From NCBI GenBank assembly GCA_029266635.1, contig JAQSWM010000009.1:124001-188000 (forward strand): a stretch of DNA of 64,000 nt, given 5' to 3'. This stretch comes from Sphingobacteriaceae bacterium. Its GTDB lineage: Bacteria > Bacteroidota > Bacteroidia > Sphingobacteriales > Sphingobacteriaceae. The notes under the pieces are model-generated. The model saw only the letters and a list, made by a program, of their open reading frames with translations, did no database searches and was not told the origin of the DNA. Positions 42,861-51,930 of the stretch are shown in pieces; the first letter of the stretch is position 1, and each line of letters opens with the position of its first letter. A program made the translations under genes and the position numbers.

Positions 42861-43910
42861 ATGAAATTATCCCAGTTCAAGTTCGATTTGCCCGATTCTT
42901 TGATAGCAAGTACGCCGGCAGAGAACCGCGATGAGGCACGTTTAATGGTCCTTGACCGAAAGACCGGTGCCATTGAACATAAAATATTTAAAGATATTTT
43001 AGGATATTTCGATGAGCAGGATGTGATGATCCTGAATAACACCAAGGTTTTCCCTGCCCGTATGTACGGAAACAAGGAAAAAACAGGTGCAACTATCGAG
43101 GTCTTTCTTCTTCGCGAGTTGAACAACGAGCTTCGCCTGTGGGATGTGCTGGTTGATCCTGCACGCAAGATCCGGGTAGGAAACAAGCTCTATTTCGGCG
43201 ATGATGACCTGTTGGTAGCAGAAGTTGTGGATAACACAACCTCAAGAGGCCGTACTATTCGCTTCTTATTTGACGGCACAGATGAAGAGTTCAGAAGAAA
43301 TATTGAAATTTTAGGCGAGACTCCGCTTCCTAAGTACATCAAACGCAAAGCTACTCTAGAAGATAAGGAGCGATATCAAACGGTTTTCGCTAAGAAAGAG
43401 GGAGCTGTTGCGGCTCCAACTGCTGGTTTACACTTCAGCCGCGAGCTGATGAAAAGACTTGAGCTTAAAGGTGTAGAATTTGCAGAAGTTACTCTGCACG
43501 TTGGCCTCGGCACGTTCCGCTCGGTTGAGGTAGAGGATCTCACCAAACATAAGATGGATTCTGAGCAGTTTATCATTGAGCGAAAAGACGCAGAGATTGT
43601 AAATAAGGGAATCGAAAATAAAAAACGAGTTTGCGCAGTGGGCACTACATCCATGCGTGCTATAGAGTCGGCGGTTTCTGCAAATCACAGGCTTAAACAA
43701 GCTAACGACTGGACAAGCAAGTTCATTTTCCCGCCTTACGAGTTTAGCATTGCGAACTGTATGGTTACTAATTTCCACACGCCAGAATCTACCTTATTAA
43801 TGATGATTTGCGCCTTCGGCGGATACGAGAACGTGATGAACGCGTATCAGGTAGCGATCAAAGAAAAATACAAATTCTACAGCTACGGCGATGCTATGCT
43901 GATAATCTAA
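42861..43910 (+). CDS. queA: S-adenosylmethionine:tRNA ribosyltransferase-isomerase
   Basis: 349 residues, full length. It carries [23 protein letters not shown] at the N-terminus, [38 protein letters not shown] and [19 protein letters not shown], all typical of QueA. It moves the ribosyl part of SAM to 7-aminomethyl-7-deazaguanine in tRNA, giving epoxyqueuosine. The other queuosine genes are not in the window. Confidence 0.96.
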   Translation: MKLSQFKFDLPDSLIASTPAENRDEARLMVLDRKTGAIEHKIFKDILGYFDEQDVMILNNTKVFPARMYGNKEKTGATIEVFLLRELNNELRLWDVLVDPARKIRVGNKLYFGDDDLLVAEVVDNTTSRGRTIRFLFDGTDEEFRRNIEILGETPLPKYIKRKATLEDKERYQTVFAKKEGAVAAPTAGLHFSRELMKRLELKGVEFAEVTLHVGLGTFRSVEVEDLTKHKMDSEQFIIERKDAEIVNKGIENKKRVCAVGTTSMRAIESAVSANHRLKQANDWTSKFIFPPYEFSIANCMVTNFHTPESTLLMMICAFGGYENVMNAYQVAIKEKYKFYSYGDAMLII

Positions 43911-44024
43911 GTAGATTAAGATGTTAGATTGGAGAATTGAGAATTGCTGCACCGATGACAAAGCTCAGCTCTCCTCTGCTTTCAACTTCATATCTGCGAT
44001 TTTCTTTCTGACCTTTTTTATCCG

Positions 44025-44693
44025 GTGTTGAAATATTACGCCATATTGGTAGCAGGCGGCTCTGGAAGCCGGATGAACGCTGCACTGCCTAAGCAATTCA
44101 TGCTTTTAAATGGTAGGCCAGTCTTGATGCATACCATAGACGCGTTTGCAAATTCTGATTACAGACCGGAGATTCTGGTTGCTTTGCCTTCAACTTTTCA
44201 CGAGTACTGGAAAAAGTGTTGCACCGAATTCGGCTTTACCACTCCGCATCAGATAGTAAGCGGTGGCTCAACGCGATTTGAATCTGTAAAACATGGATTG
44301 AATGAAATCCATGGAGAAGCTGTCATTGCAATACATGATGCAGTCCGACCGGTAATATCTAACGAGATTATCAGCGAGTCATTCCAAGTTGCTGAAGAAA
44401 AAGGCACCGCCGTAACAGCGATTAAAAGCCGCGATTCTGTGCGTCAGGCAACAGGCAACACTTCCAGAGCGCTGAACAGAGAAAATATTTACTTAATTCA
44501 GACCCCACAAACTTTTAAGATTGAGCTCTTAAAAAAAGCTTATGAACAAGAGTTTTCTGATGAGTTTACAGATGACGCCAGCGTTGTTGAGAAACTTGGA
44601 ACAGAGATAAATCTGATAGAAGGCAGCCCGAAAAACCTAAAGATCACATTTCCCGAAGACCTTTTTATCGCCGGGCATTTTTTGAAAAAATAA
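44025..44693 (+). CDS. ispD: 2-C-methyl-D-erythritol 4-phosphate cytidylyltransferase
   Basis: 222 residues with GTG start (44025). LVAGGSGSRMNAALPKQFMLLNG is the nucleotide-binding loop, followed by IHDAVRPVIS, AVTAIKSRDSVR, and QTPQTFKIELLKKAYE. It makes CDP-ME in the MEP isoprenoid pathway. No ispF partner is present. Confidence 0.94.
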   Translation: MLKYYAILVAGGSGSRMNAALPKQFMLLNGRPVLMHTIDAFANSDYRPEILVALPSTFHEYWKKCCTEFGFTTPHQIVSGGSTRFESVKHGLNEIHGEAVIAIHDAVRPVISNEIISESFQVAEEKGTAVTAIKSRDSVRQATGNTSRALNRENIYLIQTPQTFKIELLKKAYEQEFSDEFTDDASVVEKLGTEINLIEGSPKNLKITFPEDLFIAGHFLKK

Positions 44694-44696
44694 AAA

Positions 44697-44715
44697 AACC
44701 CGGCGAAGCCGGGTT
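44697..44715 (-). terminator. Intrinsic terminator between ispD and the small membrane gene
   Basis: An 8-base stem AACCCGGC/GCCGGGTT (44697-44704 and 44708-44715) with loop GAA. On the minus strand a T-run follows, fitting the end of the 50-residue gene at 44738-44890. On the plus strand it could also end ispD transcription but has few T's. Confidence 0.75.
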
Positions 44716-44737
44716 CTCATTATCAATATTTAGCTGC

Positions 44738-44890
44738 CTAAGCGGCTCCTCTTATCACCCTCAGCAAGATAGCAATGATTGCTATTACCAATAAAATGTG
44801 GATAATGCCTCCAGTAGCATAGCCACCGAAAAAGCTCACAGCCCAGATTATGATCAGGATAACTGCGATGATGTAAAGTAAATTGCCCAT
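44738..44890 (-). CDS. 50-residue Lmo0937-family membrane protein
   Basis: An ATG at 44890 opens 50 codons ending TAG. The protein is two hydrophobic helices, YIIAVILIIIWAVSFFGG and HILLVIAIIAILLRVI, joined by YATGGII. This is the widely conserved small Lmo0937-type protein (IIWLLGFF...GGIIHLLLVIAVI) often found in stress or phage-shock contexts. Its terminator follows. Confidence 0.85.
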   Translation of the reverse strand: MGNLLYIIAVILIIIWAVSFFGGYATGGIIHILLVIAIIAILLRVIRGAA

Positions 44891-45041
44891 TGTTTTAAGT
44901 TTTGATTATCAGATAGATATTTAATTAATATTGACTGAATAATATCAAAACCGGCACAATTGTTTAAACTATTTAAAAAATAATGCTTATTTAGCTGTGC
45001 TACTTTCTTTTAAGCTAAAAAACGTTGGTGCAAAAAACGCT

Positions 45042-45263
45042 CTAATATTCGTCTTCGTTAAAGAAGAAATCATCTTTTGTAGGATAATCAGGCCAAATTT
45101 CTTCTATGTTTTCGTAAGGCTCGCCATCATCCTCCAGGGCCTGTAAATTTTCAATCACTTCAACAGGAGCACCAGAACGTATTGCATAATCAATCAATTC
45201 ATCCTTAGTAGCCGGCCATGGTGCATCTTCCAGATGCGATGCTAATTCTAATGTCCAATACAT
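45042..45263 (-). CDS. DUF2795 domain protein
   Basis: 73 residues, acidic. MYWTLELASHLEDAPWPATKDELIDYAIRSG and VIENLQALEDDGEPYE...EIWPDYPTKDDFFFNEDEY are strongly conserved across Bacteroidota. Function unknown; the fold is thought helical. A TACTTTTG box lies 34 bases upstream. Confidence 0.88.
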   Translation of the reverse strand: MYWTLELASHLEDAPWPATKDELIDYAIRSGAPVEVIENLQALEDDGEPYENIEEIWPDYPTKDDFFFNEDEY

Positions 45264-45297
45264 ATTTCTTTAAAATTTTTGAATTTTAAAATTTTCG

Positions 45298-45305
45298 CAA
45301 AAGTA
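45298..45305 (-). promoter_or_regulatory. -7 box TACTTTTG of the DUF2795 gene
   Basis: CAAAAGTA on the plus strand; exact TAnnTTTG, 34 bases before the ATG at 45263. Confidence 0.55.
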
Positions 45306-45348
45306 TAATAAAAAATATAAGAATATAAAATAATTTTTAGCGGAGACT

Positions 45349-45897
45349 TCAAATCCGTGGATGCCACTCATTCTCAGCGTTTCCAGAATCGAAACACAGC
45401 TTTCTTGCAAGCACGAATAGGTAATCGCTTAGCCGGTTAAGATAAACAATCACCATTTGATCAACCAGGCTTTCCTCGCTCAAATGCACCGTGAGGCGCT
45501 CAGCCCTGCGGCAAACGCATCGGGCAACATGGCAAAAAGATGCTGGCGCACCGCCCCCAGGTAACACGAAATGCCGCAGCTCCGGCAGAGCCGAGGTCAT
45601 GGCGTCAATGGCTTTCTCCAGCCGCTCAATATCCGCTTCATGAAGATCAGGAACTTTCATTTTCGACTTCTCAGGATCCGAAGCCAGTAAGGAGCCAATA
45701 GTGAAAAGCCTGTCCTGAATCTCTTTCAGATCAGATTTCACTCCGGCATCAATGTCCTGCTCACGTATCAACCCGACATAAGAATTCAGCTCATCAACAG
45801 TGCCGTAACACTCTATACGAAGATGGTATTTTGGAACACGCACCCCGCCTATCAGCGAAGTATAGCCTTTATCACCGATCTTGGTATATATCTTCAT
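45349..45897 (-). CDS. Cob(I)alamin adenosyltransferase, PduO type
   Basis: 182 residues. MKIYTKIGDKGYTSL is the ATP-binding N-terminus, RIECYGTVDELNSYVGL and RCVCRRAERLTVHL follow, and a C-terminal LNRLSDYLFVLARK closes the active site. It transfers adenosyl from ATP to Co(I) cobalamin. The product is the cofactor of methylmalonyl-CoA mutase, whose large subunit is encoded at 57699-59246. Confidence 0.93.
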   Translation of the reverse strand: MKIYTKIGDKGYTSLIGGVRVPKYHLRIECYGTVDELNSYVGLIREQDIDAGVKSDLKEIQDRLFTIGSLLASDPEKSKMKVPDLHEADIERLEKAIDAMTSALPELRHFVLPGGGAPASFCHVARCVCRRAERLTVHLSEESLVDQMVIVYLNRLSDYLFVLARKLCFDSGNAENEWHPRI

Positions 45898-45938
45898 TCC
45901 GGCAAATAAGTAAAAAAGAGGAAGGTTAACAAGAAATA

Positions 45939-46682
45939 TTAAAGAGCATCAGCAGAAGATTCTTCTTTGCGGTTGCGAACGGTTTTAATGTTGTCGTTGA
46001 CGTAGTCGTTTTCGACAAGGCCATCCCGCATGCGTACTATTCGGTGAGCGTGCTGGGCAATGTCTTCTTCGTGCGTTACCAGGATGATTGTATTTCCCTT
46101 TTGATGGATTTCCTCCAGCAAGCCCATAATCTCTACGGAAGTTTTGGTGTCGAGATTTCCTGTGGGCTCATCGGCGAGGATGATAGAGGGATTGTTTATG
46201 AGTGCCCTCGCTACAGCCACCCGCTGTCTCTGTCCGCCCGAAAGCTCATTCGGCTTGTGCCCTACCCGGTTCCCAAGGCCCACGTTTTCAAGTGCCTTTT
46301 GCGCCCGCTCTTCCCGATCGCTCCGGCTCACTCCGGCATACACCAGCGGCAAAGCAACGTTATCTAAAGACGATGATCGCGGAAGCAGGTTAAACGTTTG
46401 GAAAACGAAACCGATCTCCTTATTCCGCACCTCAGCCAGCTCACTATCGCTCATTTCACTTACGTGGATGCCGTTCAGGATATAATCGCCTTTTGTAGGC
46501 GTATCCAGGCATCCCAAAATATTCATCAAAGTAGACTTGCCCGAGCCGGATGGCCCCATGAGCGCTACAAATTCGCCTTTGTTGATGTCGAGCGTTACCG
46601 ATTTAAGGGCATGTATGGTTTCAGAACCAATTACATACTTTCTGCCGATATCGTTTATGTGGATGAGGGGTTCGTTAGCCAT
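45939..46682 (-). CDS. ABC transporter ATPase (MacB/LolD type)
   Basis: 247 residues with the full set: Walker [14 protein letters not shown]-loop [11 protein letters not shown], signature [15 protein letters not shown], Walker [13 protein letters not shown] and switch His in LVTHEED. It groups with ATPases that pair with FtsX/MacB permeases; two such permeases are in the window at 41479-42726 and 60318-61562, neither adjacent. Confidence 0.92.
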   Translation of the reverse strand: MANEPLIHINDIGRKYVIGSETIHALKSVTLDINKGEFVALMGPSGSGKSTLMNILGCLDTPTKGDYILNGIHVSEMSDSELAEVRNKEIGFVFQTFNLLPRSSSLDNVALPLVYAGVSRSDREERAQKALENVGLGNRVGHKPNELSGGQRQRVAVARALINNPSIILADEPTGNLDTKTSVEIMGLLEEIHQKGNTIILVTHEEDIAQHAHRIVRMRDGLVENDYVNDNIKTVRNRKEESSADAL

Positions 46683-46722
46683 ACTTTCTTAATTAGATTG
46701 CTTGTTGCGTTGAATGTTACAG

Positions 46723-47016
46723 CTAACTCTTTTCAATAACCTTTGCCACTCTGAAATACTTGCCGTCCTGCTCAGGAGCATTCGACAGCGCTTCTGGAAC
46801 TGTAATTTCCTGCTTTACGGCATCCTCGCGGTAGACATTTATCTCGTCAGTCAGATAAATAAGTGGTTCCACGCCTGTAGTGTCAAGCTCATTCAACTTT
46901 TCCATGAAGCTTAGTATGTTGTTCATATCCTTCAACAATGCTGGTTTATCCGCATCGCTCACCTCCAGCCTCGCTAAATGAGCAATCCTGTCTATCGTCT
47001 GATTATCAATTTTCAT
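46723..47016 (-). CDS. gatC: Asp/Glu-tRNA amidotransferase subunit C
   Basis: 97 residues: DNQTIDRIAHLARLEVSDAD, then NNILSFMEKLNELDTTGVEPL and YLTDEINVYREDAV. GatC holds GatA and GatB together for making Gln-tRNA and/or Asn-tRNA. gatA and gatB are not nearby. It is on the same strand as plsC (gap 9 bases). Confidence 0.93.
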   Translation of the reverse strand: MKIDNQTIDRIAHLARLEVSDADKPALLKDMNNILSFMEKLNELDTTGVEPLIYLTDEINVYREDAVKQEITVPEALSNAPEQDGKYFRVAKVIEKS

Positions 47017-47025
47017 GTCTATTGT

Positions 47026-47784
47026 CTAAGGCTGAAGTACTATTTGTTGTGATCGCTGTTTCGCCAACTCAGTTGAGAGAACATCAAAAACTTGCTCCTT
47101 CAATATATCAGCATTATCAACACTCATTCCTGAAGTCTCAATGGGCTTGTGAACGCAAATATGAGCAATGCCGGGCGTAGTTCCATACGTTTTGCCATCG
47201 TCCCACATCAATTTCCACGCGTCAGTTATGGTTACCGGAATTATCGCAGCGCCCTGTTCAATAGCAAGCCTGAATGGCCCGTTTTTGAATGGCTGCAATA
47301 CTGGCGGATAAGCTTCATCTATTTTACCTTCCGGGAAGATAATCAGGCTCATACCCTTCTGCAAGTACTCGCCGGCTCGTTTGAAAGCCCGAAAGGATGA
47401 TATTTTGGAATCGCGGTTTAGAGGGATATCAATAGTAGTAAAAAATAAACCAGTCACGGGGTTGCCCAAAAGCTCTTCCTTCCCCAAAAAAGCAAAATTG
47501 GTGCGCATTAGTAAAGTGCATACAAATATATCGAGATTGGAACTGTGGTTGGGGCAGATGATGTATTTCTTAGACCAGTCTATATTTTGTTCAAACCTAA
47601 ACTTGAAAAAAAATCCGGACAGAGCCGTTATTGAAAGCGCAAGCACATAGCGAAACTTGTTTAATGTTTTATATCGCTCCGGCTTCCGCGAAAAAAAATA
47701 GAGGAAAGGGTACAGGAGCGTAAAGACCAGAATAATCGCAAACAGGTAAAAATACACATGAGCCTTTTTCAACATCCTCTTCAT
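47026..47784 (-). CDS. plsC: 1-acyl-sn-glycerol-3-phosphate acyltransferase
   Basis: 252 residues from ATG 47784; a TTG at 47793 is less likely. Two N-terminal hydrophobic segments; then the acyltransferase motifs NHSSNLDIF (HX4D), PLNRDSKISSFRAF, FPEGKIDEAYPPVL and a VTI block. It makes phosphatidate at the inner membrane. It is transcribed divergently from trpS. Confidence 0.9.
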   Translation of the reverse strand: MKRMLKKAHVYFYLFAIILVFTLLYPFLYFFSRKPERYKTLNKFRYVLALSITALSGFFFKFRFEQNIDWSKKYIICPNHSSNLDIFVCTLLMRTNFAFLGKEELLGNPVTGLFFTTIDIPLNRDSKISSFRAFKRAGEYLQKGMSLIIFPEGKIDEAYPPVLQPFKNGPFRLAIEQGAAIIPVTITDAWKLMWDDGKTYGTTPGIAHICVHKPIETSGMSVDNADILKEQVFDVLSTELAKQRSQQIVLQP

Positions 47785-47823
47785 CTCCACCAAAAATAGA
47801 AAAAATCCTTACTTTCGCCACCT

Positions 47824-48819
47824 ATGGAAACTGTTGTAAGCGGCATCAGAAGCACAGGAAAGTTGCATTTAGGCAACTATTATGGAGCGGTTAAAAACTT
47901 CGTAAAGATGCAGGATGAGTATAAGTGCTTTTTCTTCATTGCTGATTATCATTCGCTTACTACGCACCCTACTCCCGCTAATCTCCACGACAATGTTCGT
48001 TCTGTTCTGGTGGAATATTTGGCAGCAGGCATTGATCCTGAAAAAGCAACTATTTATGTCCAGTCTGATGTTCCCGAAGTAGTTGAACTCTATCTCTATT
48101 TGAATATGAACGCCTACATGGGCGAGCTTGAGCGAAGCACTTCGTTTAAAGATAAAGTGCGGTCGCATCCGGACAACGTAAACGCCGGATTGTTAACCTA
48201 CCCGGTTTTAATGGCGGCCGATATCCTTATCCACAAGGCGACGAAAGTCCCGGTAGGGAAAGATCAGGAGCAACATCTGGAAATGTCACGCACGTTTGGC
48301 AATCGTTTTAACCGGATGTATGGCCACGAGTTTTTCCCGGAACCATACGCTTTCAACTTCACTGATAAGCTGGTAAAGGTGCCCGGGCTTGATGGCAAAG
48401 GCAAGATGGGGAAGTCTGAAGGCGAGGGGAATGCGGTTTACCTACGCGACACACCGGAGATCATCCGCAAAAAAGTGATGAAAGCTGTGAGCGATGGCGG
48501 TCCCAGCGAGGAAAACCAGCCAAAACCCGAAGCAATACAGAACCTGTTCGATTTAATGAAGATCGTGTCAGCAGAAGATACATACGCCCACTTCGACAAC
48601 CTTTACAACAACTGCCAGATACGTTATGGCGATTTTAAAAAGCAGTTAGCCGAAGATATGATCGTGGCGACACAGCCGGTTCGTGAACGCATCAGCGAGA
48701 TTGAGGCTAACAAAACATATCTGCGGGAAGTTGCCCGATACGGTGCGATTAAGGCTCGTGAAAGTGCTTCTAAAACCATCCGCGAAGTGCGAGAAATTAT
48801 TGGGTTCAAAAATTTCTGA
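47824..48819 (+). CDS. trpS: Tryptophanyl-tRNA synthetase
   Basis: 331 residues, class I synthetase. HIGH-like HLGNYYGA after SGIRSTGKL, an ERST substrate region, and the KMSKS-type loop GKMGKSEGEGN. A TACTTTCG sequence lies just before the ATG (47809-47816), the same variant -7 box as seen before the SDR gene at the window start. Confidence 0.96.
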   Translation: METVVSGIRSTGKLHLGNYYGAVKNFVKMQDEYKCFFFIADYHSLTTHPTPANLHDNVRSVLVEYLAAGIDPEKATIYVQSDVPEVVELYLYLNMNAYMGELERSTSFKDKVRSHPDNVNAGLLTYPVLMAADILIHKATKVPVGKDQEQHLEMSRTFGNRFNRMYGHEFFPEPYAFNFTDKLVKVPGLDGKGKMGKSEGEGNAVYLRDTPEIIRKKVMKAVSDGGPSEENQPKPEAIQNLFDLMKIVSAEDTYAHFDNLYNNCQIRYGDFKKQLAEDMIVATQPVRERISEIEANKTYLREVARYGAIKARESASKTIREVREIIGFKNF

Positions 48820-48860
48820 TTCGGTAGGTTCCGGTATTTTTTTAATTATAATTTTACAGC

Positions 48861-49475
48861 ATGCACATTGCAATTGTAGGAAATATCGGAGCCGGAAAGA
48901 CTACTCTTACCGAGCTTCTGGCAAAACATCTTGGCTTTGAGCCACAGTTTGAAGCGGTGGATCACAACCCCTATCTGGAAGACTTTTATAGCGATATGAA
49001 GCGCTGGAGTTTCAACCTTCAGATATATTTCCTCAACAGCAGGTTCCAGCAAATTACGGATATCCAAAAAGAGAACCGGAACATTGTACAGGATCGGACC
49101 ATTTATGAGGACGCCTATATTTTTGCGGAGAACCTGCACGATATGGGGCTGATGACGACACGTGATTACGAGAATTATCGGTCAATCTTTGACAATATCA
49201 CAGGTTTTATCAAAGCACCCGATCTCCTGATTTACTTAAGAGCTTCTGTACCAACTTTAGTAAATAACATTCAGCGGCGTGGCAGGGAATATGAAGCTGG
49301 CATCAGGCTTGACTACCTTTCTAAGCTGAACGATAAATACACAAAGTGGATAGACGGCTACAAAGAAGGCAAACTGCTGGTTTTAGACAAAGACAAGCTC
49401 GATTTTGCTAAGAATCCGGAAGATCTTGGTTTTATAATCCAGTCGATTGAGCGGGAGTTGCACGGGCTGTTTTAG
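48861..49475 (+). CDS. Deoxynucleoside kinase
   Basis: 204 residues: P-loop GNIGAGKTTLTELLA, DRTIYEDAYIFAENLHDMG (DRS-type motif), LIYLRASVPTLVNNIQRRGR with the lid arginines. It belongs to the dNK family (dAK/dGK or multi-substrate) that salvages deoxynucleosides. It lies 41 bases after trpS and 36 before kdsB. Confidence 0.92.
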   Translation: MHIAIVGNIGAGKTTLTELLAKHLGFEPQFEAVDHNPYLEDFYSDMKRWSFNLQIYFLNSRFQQITDIQKENRNIVQDRTIYEDAYIFAENLHDMGLMTTRDYENYRSIFDNITGFIKAPDLLIYLRASVPTLVNNIQRRGREYEAGIRLDYLSKLNDKYTKWIDGYKEGKLLVLDKDKLDFAKNPEDLGFIIQSIERELHGLF

Positions 49476-49511
49476 CCGACGCTAGTCACCTCATAATAAT
49501 CCAAGTCGATT

Positions 49512-50258
49512 GTGAAAATCCTAGGCATCATCCCCGCCCGCCACGCCTCCACCCGATTCCCGGGCAAGCCGTTGGTTGATATTTTAGGAAAAAGTATGAT
49601 CCAGCGTGTTTATGAACAGGCGAAGAAATCCAGTTCCCTTGATGACGTTGTGGTAGCCACAGACGATGAACGCATCCTGCTGCACGTGCATGGATTTGGC
49701 GGGAGAGCCATTTTAACCTCCGATAAACACCAGAGCGGCACAGACCGGTGTGCAGAAGTACTGAGTAAACTGCATGGCTTTGACGTTGTGATCAATATCC
49801 AAGGCGATGAGCCTTTCATCGACCCACGTCAGATCACACTTCTTTGCACTTGTTTCGCAACAGCCGACACTGAACTTGGGACGCTTGTCAAGAAAATAAA
49901 TTCAGCCGAAGAACTACAGAATCCAAACAGCCCCAAAGTTGTTTTGAACCTCCGCCATGAAGCTGTTTATTTTAGCCGAAGCGCAATCCCGCACCTCCGC
50001 GGACAGGAGTTGGAGAATTGGCACAAGCTGTTTCCATATTACAAGCACATCGGCATTTACGGGTATCGCAGCAGCACGCTGCAGGCTATTACGCAGCTTC
50101 CTGTTTCATCGCTCGAACAAGCAGAAGGCTTGGAACAGCTCCGCTGGATTGAGAATGGCTACCGCATTAAAGTTGCAGTTACCGACATTGAAACCGCAGC
50201 AGTAGACACTCCGGAGGATCTGGAGAAGATCCTCTCCTCAAGGCTTCCCGAATCCTAA
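49512..50258 (+). CDS. kdsB: 3-deoxy-manno-octulosonate cytidylyltransferase
   Basis: 248 residues, start GTG (49512). IPARHASTRFPGKPLVDI is the CTP-binding loop; TDDERIL, INIQGDEPFID and YFSRSAIPHLR are KdsB marks. It activates Kdo for lipid A-core synthesis, in line with hldA elsewhere in the window. Confidence 0.96.
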   Translation: MKILGIIPARHASTRFPGKPLVDILGKSMIQRVYEQAKKSSSLDDVVVATDDERILLHVHGFGGRAILTSDKHQSGTDRCAEVLSKLHGFDVVINIQGDEPFIDPRQITLLCTCFATADTELGTLVKKINSAEELQNPNSPKVVLNLRHEAVYFSRSAIPHLRGQELENWHKLFPYYKHIGIYGYRSSTLQAITQLPVSSLEQAEGLEQLRWIENGYRIKVAVTDIETAAVDTPEDLEKILSSRLPES

Positions 50259-50262
50259 AAAG

Positions 50263-50547
50263 CTATTTCGCTCGCTGCACAAATTTGTGGAAGGTGCTTG
50301 TCTCGCCGTCAGCCTTTTTATCCTGATACAAGAAGTCAAGCTTATTTTCCTCAAAGTTTGCAAAGAAATCATCCCATTCTACTTCTTCGAAACGATCGTC
50401 ATTGTCGCTGTTTTTAGGGAAGTGGATGCGCAAAACACCGTCGTCTTCGTCTTTACCAGTGCCTTTTATCTTAGCCGGAACACCGCCGCGGTCTTCTGCC
50501 CATTCTTTTATCTTTTGATGATCGTGGGTTTGATTTGATGTGCTCAT
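50263..50547 (-). CDS. Small conserved protein of unknown function
   Basis: 94 residues, charged, no signal. KIKEWAEDRGGVPAKIKGTGKDEDDGVLRIHFPKNSD and WDDFFANFEENKLDFLYQ recur in Bacteroidota and other phyla. In databases similar proteins are sometimes labelled 1,4-alpha-glucan branching enzyme, which the short sequence cannot support. It may have a DNA/RNA-binding or stress job. It follows the 77-residue membrane gene. Confidence 0.72.
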   Translation of the reverse strand: MSTSNQTHDHQKIKEWAEDRGGVPAKIKGTGKDEDDGVLRIHFPKNSDNDDRFEEVEWDDFFANFEENKLDFLYQDKKADGETSTFHKFVQRAK

Positions 50548-50572
50548 TTTACATGGAGTATAAAGCCAAACT

Positions 50573-50608
50573 GAGATCCCCAGATCGCAAAAAGCGTTCG
50601 GGGATCTC
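50573..50608. repeat. Stable stem-loop between two stress-type genes
   Basis: GAGATCCCC (50573-50581) pairs perfectly with GGGGATCTC (50600-50608); an inner CGC/GCG stem closes an A5 (T5 on the minus strand) loop. It has no T-run on either side. It lies between the 77-residue membrane gene and the 94-residue gene on the minus strand, as a leader or mRNA end structure. Confidence 0.55.
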
Positions 50609-50631
50609 CTGCTGGCAAATCAGAACTTGGA

Positions 50632-50865
50632 TTAATCGTGCCCTTCTACTTTTACAATTTTGTTGTAAGTTCCAAGTAGCAGAAATGGTGCAGCCCATTG
50701 GCCAACGAAAAGTGCAGTGTGTTTTCTGCCTGAAAGCTTAAGTGCAAGCGAAACGCCCATAGCGCCAAGTGCGGCCCACAAAAACAGATCAGACGGTAAT
50801 TTTGCGGTTTGTTCTTCAATAGCTTTTGCAACCTTGCCTTCGCTATGTTCCGGATTTAAATTCAT
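50632..50865 (-). CDS. 77-residue membrane protein, unknown
   Basis: A charged N-terminus (EHSEGKVAKAIEEQTAKLP) precedes two hydrophobic helices (LFLWAALGAMGVSLAL, ALFVGQWAAPFLLLGTY). This type is found beside stress proteins in Bacteroidota. It shares a leader motif with the SDR gene upstream. Confidence 0.7.
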   Translation of the reverse strand: MNLNPEHSEGKVAKAIEEQTAKLPSDLFLWAALGAMGVSLALKLSGRKHTALFVGQWAAPFLLLGTYNKIVKVEGHD

Positions 50866-50876
50866 TGTATGTCCTC

Positions 50877-50894
50877 CATTAATTTTTAGATGTA
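50877..50894 (-). promoter_or_regulatory. Shared leader motif, copy 1
   Basis: On the minus strand TACATCTAAAAATTAATG, 12 bases before the ATG at 50865. A nearly identical copy precedes the SDR gene at 51817. Confidence 0.4.
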
Positions 50895-50947
50895 TATGCT
50901 TAACAAGCCTTCAAATAGTTTGTTATCATTATTTTAAAATACCTCTT

Positions 50948-51817
50948 CTATCCGTTAATAATTTCTCCTCCATTGGGATGGATAATTTGACCGGTGATGT
51001 AGCTGGCATCTTCAGAAGCGAGGAAAACATACGCTGGAGCAACTTCTTCGGGCTGACCTGCACGCTTCATCGGTACATCGCTGCCAAATTTGGCAACCTT
51101 CTCGGCTTCGAATGTGGACGGGATTAGTGGCGTCCAGATCGGACCCGGAGCCACGCCGTTCACACGAATACCTTTATCAGCTAACGATGCAGATAAGGAT
51201 CTGATGAAGCCAACAATGGCGCCTTTCGTAGAAGCATAGTCAATGAGTTCCTTGCTACCGCGATAAGCAGTTACGGATGTGGTACATATTATAGAACTTC
51301 CTTTCTTCAGATGCGGCAGAGCAGCTTTGGTTAAATAGAAGTGCGGGAATATGTTTGTTTTAAAAGTCTTCTCCAGTTGTTCGGCTGTAATACCTTCAAG
51401 ATTCTTTTGCGGATACTGCACCGCCGCATTGTTCACCACAATATCCACCTGACCGAAGTTGTCTATGCATTGCTGAACAATCTTTTTGCAATGTTCTTCG
51501 TTGGCTATATCGCCTGGAACTAAAACACATTGCTGGTTGTATTCCTGAATATGCCGACTGGTTTCTTCAGCATCGCTGTGTTCTTCCAGGTAAGATATCA
51601 CCACGTGAGCTCCTTCGCGGGCAAATGCAACTGCCACCGCACGGCCTATACCGCTGTCGCCGCCTGTAATGATGGCAACTTTGCCGGCGAGCTTTGAAAA
51701 CACATCCTGTCGTTCACCTTCGTACTTCGGCTTGGGTGTCATCTCAGACTCTATTCCGGGCTGATGGTCCTGATGTTGTTCAGGGCGTTGCTTCTGTTCT
51801 TCATTAGACTTTTGCAT
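50948..51817 (-). CDS. Stress-type SDR oxidoreductase (YdaD/YhdF-like)
   Basis: 289 residues. A Gln/Glu-rich N-terminal arm of ~45 residues precedes the Rossmann domain: ITGGDSGIGRAVAVAFAREG, NNAAVQYP, catalytic Ser in CTTSVTAYRG and YASTKGA. This layout is the glucose-1-dehydrogenase-like SDR group that is induced by general stress in many bacteria. Substrate unknown. Confidence 0.9.
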   Translation of the reverse strand: MQKSNEEQKQRPEQHQDHQPGIESEMTPKPKYEGERQDVFSKLAGKVAIITGGDSGIGRAVAVAFAREGAHVVISYLEEHSDAEETSRHIQEYNQQCVLVPGDIANEEHCKKIVQQCIDNFGQVDIVVNNAAVQYPQKNLEGITAEQLEKTFKTNIFPHFYLTKAALPHLKKGSSIICTTSVTAYRGSKELIDYASTKGAIVGFIRSLSASLADKGIRVNGVAPGPIWTPLIPSTFEAEKVAKFGSDVPMKRAGQPEEVAPAYVFLASEDASYITGQIIHPNGGEIING

Positions 51818-51819
51818 AA

Positions 51820-51836
51820 CATTAATTTTAGATGTA
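51820..51836 (-). promoter_or_regulatory. Shared leader motif, copy 2
   Basis: On the minus strand TACATCTAAAATTAATG, three bases before the ATG at 51817; compare 50877-50894. Confidence 0.4.
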
Positions 51837-51930
51837 CCATTTGAAACATCGGCAAAAGCGGGGAGTTTAAAAAAACTGAAATAATGCCGGTAACAAAACT
51901 TTACTGGCTTATCTTACCTTTACCTGTATC

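Noticed and set aside
41479-46682. One complete ABC exporter unit
   Set aside because: The permease and ATPase genes are 3 kb apart with queA, ispD and others between, so they cannot be called one operon.
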